A DNA stretch of 64,000 nucleotides. Origin: Thermoanaerobacterium saccharolyticum (GTDB lineage: Bacteria > Bacillota > Thermoanaerobacteria > Thermoanaerobacterales > Thermoanaerobacteraceae). Positions 61,525 through 64,000 of the stretch are shown in pieces. Position 1 is the stretch's first letter. The number at the start of each line of letters is the position of its first letter. The notes under the pieces were generated by a model that saw only the letters and a list, made by a program, of their open reading frames with translations, was not told the origin of the DNA and searched no databases. The stretch covers positions 54,800-118,799 of the forward strand of contig NZ_BBKT01000001.1 in the NCBI RefSeq assembly GCF_000747665.1. Reading direction: 5' to 3'. Position numbers and translations under genes: made by a program.

Positions 61525-62643
61525 TTATAATGAATTTATTCTTTTGCTTTGTTTTACTATATCAAGTATTCTGACGCCGAAGTTCTCATCTATTACTACT
61601 ACTTCGCCTTTTGCAATAAATTTCCCATTAACCAATATATCTACAGGTTCGCCAGCTAATTTGTCAAGCTCAATTATTGAGCCTTCATTAAGTTCTAATA
61701 TATCTTTTATTAATTTTCTTGTACGTCCCAATTCAACAGTCACGGTTAATGGAATATCCATTATAAGATTTATATTTTCTTTTTCTGAAGCTGTCTGTTC
61801 ATCAGCGTCAAGTTCTTTAAAAACGACCGGCTTCACATCGACCTTTCTACTTTTTGGCTGGCTTATTTGCTCTTCATGTCTAATTTCTTCATTGAAATCA
61901 TTCTTTATTCCTGCAGTACCAGTATTTATTATATCATCATCCTTAACATCTTGAAAAGAACCTTTTGGAGAATTTTCTACATTTTTTGACATCACCTGCT
62001 CGACAAGCTTTTTAGCAAATGAAATAGGAATCAATTGCATGATTTCACTGTCAATTATATCTCCAACTACCATCTTAAATGCAACCTTGACTATATCTTC
62101 TTCAGGGAAAGAAATGTCTCCTGGCAATCCTTTGTTAAAATCCACGATAAAAGCTTTTGGCGGCGAAATATTTATGCTTTCGCCGATAAGTGTAGACAGC
62201 GAAGTCGATGCAGAACCAATCATCTGATTCATTGCCTCTCCAATAGCGCTCAAATGAAGTTCTGTTATCTCGCCTTCATTGATATTCCCATCACCACCCA
62301 TCATTAAATCAGTGATGCGAAGCACATCTTGCTCCTTTAAAATCAAAAGATTGTTGCCTTTAATGCCTTCTGTATACTCTACTTCAACAGCAACGTATGG
62401 TATATTGAATTCTTTCTTTAAGCTTTCCCAGTTAACAATGCTGACTTTAGGCGTCGTTATAGTTACCTTGTTTCTGAGAAGCGTAAACAAAGTCGTTGCA
62501 GACGTTCCAAAGCTGATATTTCCTATCTCACCTAAAACATCTTGTTCTTCTTCAGTCAAAATTACATCACTTTTGCTATTTTCTACACTGGCCATACCAC
62601 TTAATAATGCATTAATTTCATCCTGTGATAAAATATCACTCAT
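61525..62643 (-). CDS. fliY: FliY (FliN-type), motor switch and CheY-P phosphatase
   Basis: Fusion of a CheC-like phosphatase with a FliN domain, about 372 residues. An N-terminal CheY-binding stretch SDILSQDEINALLSG matches the start of FliM. Phosphatase motifs: DVLGEIGNISFGTSATTLF and AIGEAMNQMIGSASTSL. The FliN domain begins LIMDIPLTVTVELGRTRK and has LAGEPVDILVNGKF. The ATG at 62643 lies within the fliM end (eight-base overlap). Confidence 0.95.
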   Translation of the reverse strand: MSDILSQDEINALLSGMASVENSKSDVILTEEEQDVLGEIGNISFGTSATTLFTLLRNKVTITTPKVSIVNWESLKKEFNIPYVAVEVEYTEGIKGNNLLILKEQDVLRITDLMMGGDGNINEGEITELHLSAIGEAMNQMIGSASTSLSTLIGESINISPPKAFIVDFNKGLPGDISFPEEDIVKVAFKMVVGDIIDSEIMQLIPISFAKKLVEQVMSKNVENSPKGSFQDVKDDDIINTGTAGIKNDFNEEIRHEEQISQPKSRKVDVKPVVFKELDADEQTASEKENINLIMDIPLTVTVELGRTRKLIKDILELNEGSIIELDKLAGEPVDILVNGKFIAKGEVVVIDENFGVRILDIVKQSKRINSL

Positions 62644-63625
62644 CCGCATCATCTCCTTCGCTGCAAATCTCAGTTATTTGAACGCAGTATTTCTTGTTTC
62701 TAATCCCTGGAACACCTAAAAACTTTGTTTCATCGTTTATCTTTACTTCAATAGGATCTTTATATCGTTTATTTACCTCAATTACATCGCCTTTATCAAA
62801 ACTTAACAAATCTCTAACTGTTATCTTTGATGTGCCTATGACAACTTTTAAAGGAACATATGTATTAGATATTTTATCTTTAATTATTCCTATGTCGCAC
62901 GTCTGCTTTTCTGCGTTAGAGAACCATGTCTTTGTAGTAAGCAACGGCAATATAGGAACAATCGTTATATGTGGCAGGCAAAAATTTATCAACCCTTCAT
63001 TATCATTTATCTTTAAAGACATTGTACACAATGCCACAGTTTCGTTAGGAGAAATTACCTGTGTAAATTGAGAATTGGTCTCTATTCTCGTTATCTCTGG
63101 ATTAAGTTCTGTAACATTGCTCCATGCATCTTTTATCAGTGGCAACAATTGCGTTGTTATCCTTGTTAAAAGCCCCATCTCAATTTCAGTATAATCTCTT
63201 TGCACAGTTTCGGATGTACCAATACCACCTAATATTTTATCTATTATTGTAAATGTTGTATTATTGTTGTACTCAAGTATTATTGGTCCTTCCAGCGGCT
63301 TTGCATCGATAACGGCTATGAATACTGGATTTGTCAATGAATTGCTAAACTCATAGTATGTTATTTGTTCCACAGACACTATCGATACTTGAACTAAAGT
63401 TCTTAAATAACCAGACAAAAACGTCGTAAAACTTCTAGACATATTCTCAAATATCATTTGGAGAGTTCTTAATTGTTCCTTTGAAAATTTATTAGGTCTA
63501 CGAAAGTCATAAGGTTTAACTTTTGCTTCTTGCTGACTTTCTTCTATTTCTTTTACATCAAATTCTCCTGAATTCATTGCTTTTAATAATTCATCGATTT
63601 CGCTTTGTGACAGTATGTCAGCCAT
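62636..63625 (-). CDS. fliM: FliM, flagellar motor switch protein
   Basis: C-ring protein that binds CheY-P, 329 residues, intact. N-terminal EIDELLKAMNSGEF region with ADILSQSEID, the middle domain (YDFRRPNKFSKEQLRTLQMIF), and a C-terminal FliN-like domain (VPLKVVIGTSKITVRDLL). The ATG follows GGGAGGAG. fliL or motAB, which usually precede fliM, are not found upstream; a short 3' fragment of an unidentified gene takes that place. Confidence 0.96.
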   Translation of the reverse strand: MADILSQSEIDELLKAMNSGEFDVKEIEESQQEAKVKPYDFRRPNKFSKEQLRTLQMIFENMSRSFTTFLSGYLRTLVQVSIVSVEQITYYEFSNSLTNPVFIAVIDAKPLEGPIILEYNNNTTFTIIDKILGGIGTSETVQRDYTEIEMGLLTRITTQLLPLIKDAWSNVTELNPEITRIETNSQFTQVISPNETVALCTMSLKINDNEGLINFCLPHITIVPILPLLTTKTWFSNAEKQTCDIGIIKDKISNTYVPLKVVIGTSKITVRDLLSFDKGDVIEVNKRYKDPIEVKINDETKFLGVPGIRNKKYCVQITEICSEGDDADE

Positions 63626-63640
63626 AGAACTCTCCTCCCT

Positions 63641-63730
63641 CTATAATCTTTGATTTTCTTTTAATATCTCACTCATTCTCAAATTTTCATGATCTTCAAA
63701 GGAGCCCTCATGTATATTAATGCTATTTAT
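63641..63730 (-). pseudogene. 3' fragment of an interrupted gene upstream of fliM
   Basis: A frame of 29 codons ends at a TAG directly before the fliM ribosome site, the spacing of an operon neighbour. It reads INIHEGSFEDHENLRMSEI and ends KENQRL. It has no suitable start, and upstream the frame meets a stop where the GC-rich non-coding block begins. I read it as the C-terminus of a gene cut by an insertion. The ending does not look like FliL. Parent gene unknown. Confidence 0.45.
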
Positions 63731-63734
63731 TCAT

Positions 63735-63990
63735 TAATTTTACATGTGATAGGTAACCCAAATAAGCTTCTGTTGTTTTTCCATATTTTGGCCTATGAAT
63801 TCCACTTAAGCTCATGTGGCATACCCTCCCATGTCTCACAGGATCTTTGTCCTTAATTCCTTCGTTCTGCCTTACATGAGGTGGATGTCAGTTATGCTCC
63901 CTTGCTGGGTCTTAAGCCCTTATGGTGAAATTACCAACCTGACAATTCCGGCTCTCTTTGTCAATCTTCGAATTTTTAAATTGAGTTTTA
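63735..63990 (-). other. Hairpin-rich, GC-enriched non-coding block (possible mobile-element or RNA remnant)
   Basis: About 250 bases with visibly higher GC than the neighbours and stops in all frames beyond short stretches. On the minus strand short complementary arms are frequent: TGTCAG with CTGACA, GGG/CCC around GCTTAAG, AGGA/TCCT, CCAC/GTGG around a second GCTTAAG. One 30-codon ORF (63723-63815, MSLSGIHRPKYGKTTEAYLG) lies at its end. It could be the end of an insertion sequence, a group II intron part, or a TnpB-type guide RNA. I cannot tell which; the window ends before the element does. Confidence 0.35.
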
Positions 63991-64000
63991 AATCTTTATT

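Noticed and set aside
63735..63990. Firm assignment of the right-end block as a group II intron
   Set aside because: No domain V-like 34-base hairpin or GTGCG boundary could be identified, so the class stays open.

Overview
The window is a 64 kb, AT-rich stretch of a low-GC, spore-forming, motile, anaerobic Firmicute. Gene content and order fit the Thermoanaerobacterium/Thermoanaerobacter group best: spoVS, a spoIIIE/ftsK-type gene, a fla/che operon, a short EF-Ts, and an archaeal-type HerA/NurA pair beside recA. The genus is an inference. Every convincing gene lies on the minus strand, so transcription runs from the right end to the left.

Layout in the direction of transcription. (1) About 63.6-47.4 kb: a flagellar/chemotaxis operon, fliM-fliY-cheY-fliO-fliP-fliQ-fliR-flhB-flhA-flhF-flhG-pilZ-cheA-cheW-cheC-cheD-sigD-fapA-small gene. 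Its right flank, upstream of fliM, is broken: a 3' gene fragment abuts about 250 bp of comparatively GC-rich, hairpin-rich non-coding DNA. (2) About 47.4-38.8 kb: translation and envelope/isoprenoid genes, rpsB-tsf-pyrH-frr-small ORF-uppS-cdsA-dxr-rseP-ispG-glycosyltransferase. (3) About 38.8-24.6 kb: polC, then the nusA/infB cluster rimP-nusA-ylxR-ylxQ-infB-rbfA-nrnA-truB-ribF-rpsO, then pnp. (4) About 24.5-17.2 kb: ylxY-mlpA-dut-ymxH-dapG-tepA-ylzJ-ftsK/spoIIIE, resembling the Bacillus order but without the dipicolinate/asd/dapA block. (5) About 17.2-5.2 kb: rimO-pgsA-cinA-recA, then a compact recX-nurA-HAS-barrel gene-herA-sbcD-sbcC operon. This joins the bacterial Mre11/Rad50 homologues to the archaeal-type HerA-NurA resection motor and nuclease, directly behind recA. 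(6) About 5.1-0 kb: rny-ymdB, spoVS with a sigma-H-type promoter, a PHP phosphoesterase, an aspartate aminotransferase and the start of purB.

The most pervasive oddity is 22 single-base +1 frameshifts in 15 genes. Each sits in a homopolymer: 21 A-runs and one T-run on the coding strand, usually 8-10 bases long. They hit essential genes (polC, frr, cdsA, ftsK) and strike sbcC five times. Removing one base at each site restores full-length proteins of normal family size. Several A8 runs elsewhere are in frame, so the excess is not universal. Homopolymer overcalling during sequencing is the most likely cause; rescue by transcriptional slippage is the biological alternative. The affected genes are annotated as single CDSs with the frameshift position noted.

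Regulatory features include sigma-A promoters for rny, recA, rpsB, rimP and rpsO, structured leaders before rpsB, rpsO and rimP, and several intrinsic terminators. I found no rRNA, tRNA, CRISPR array or complete insertion sequence.
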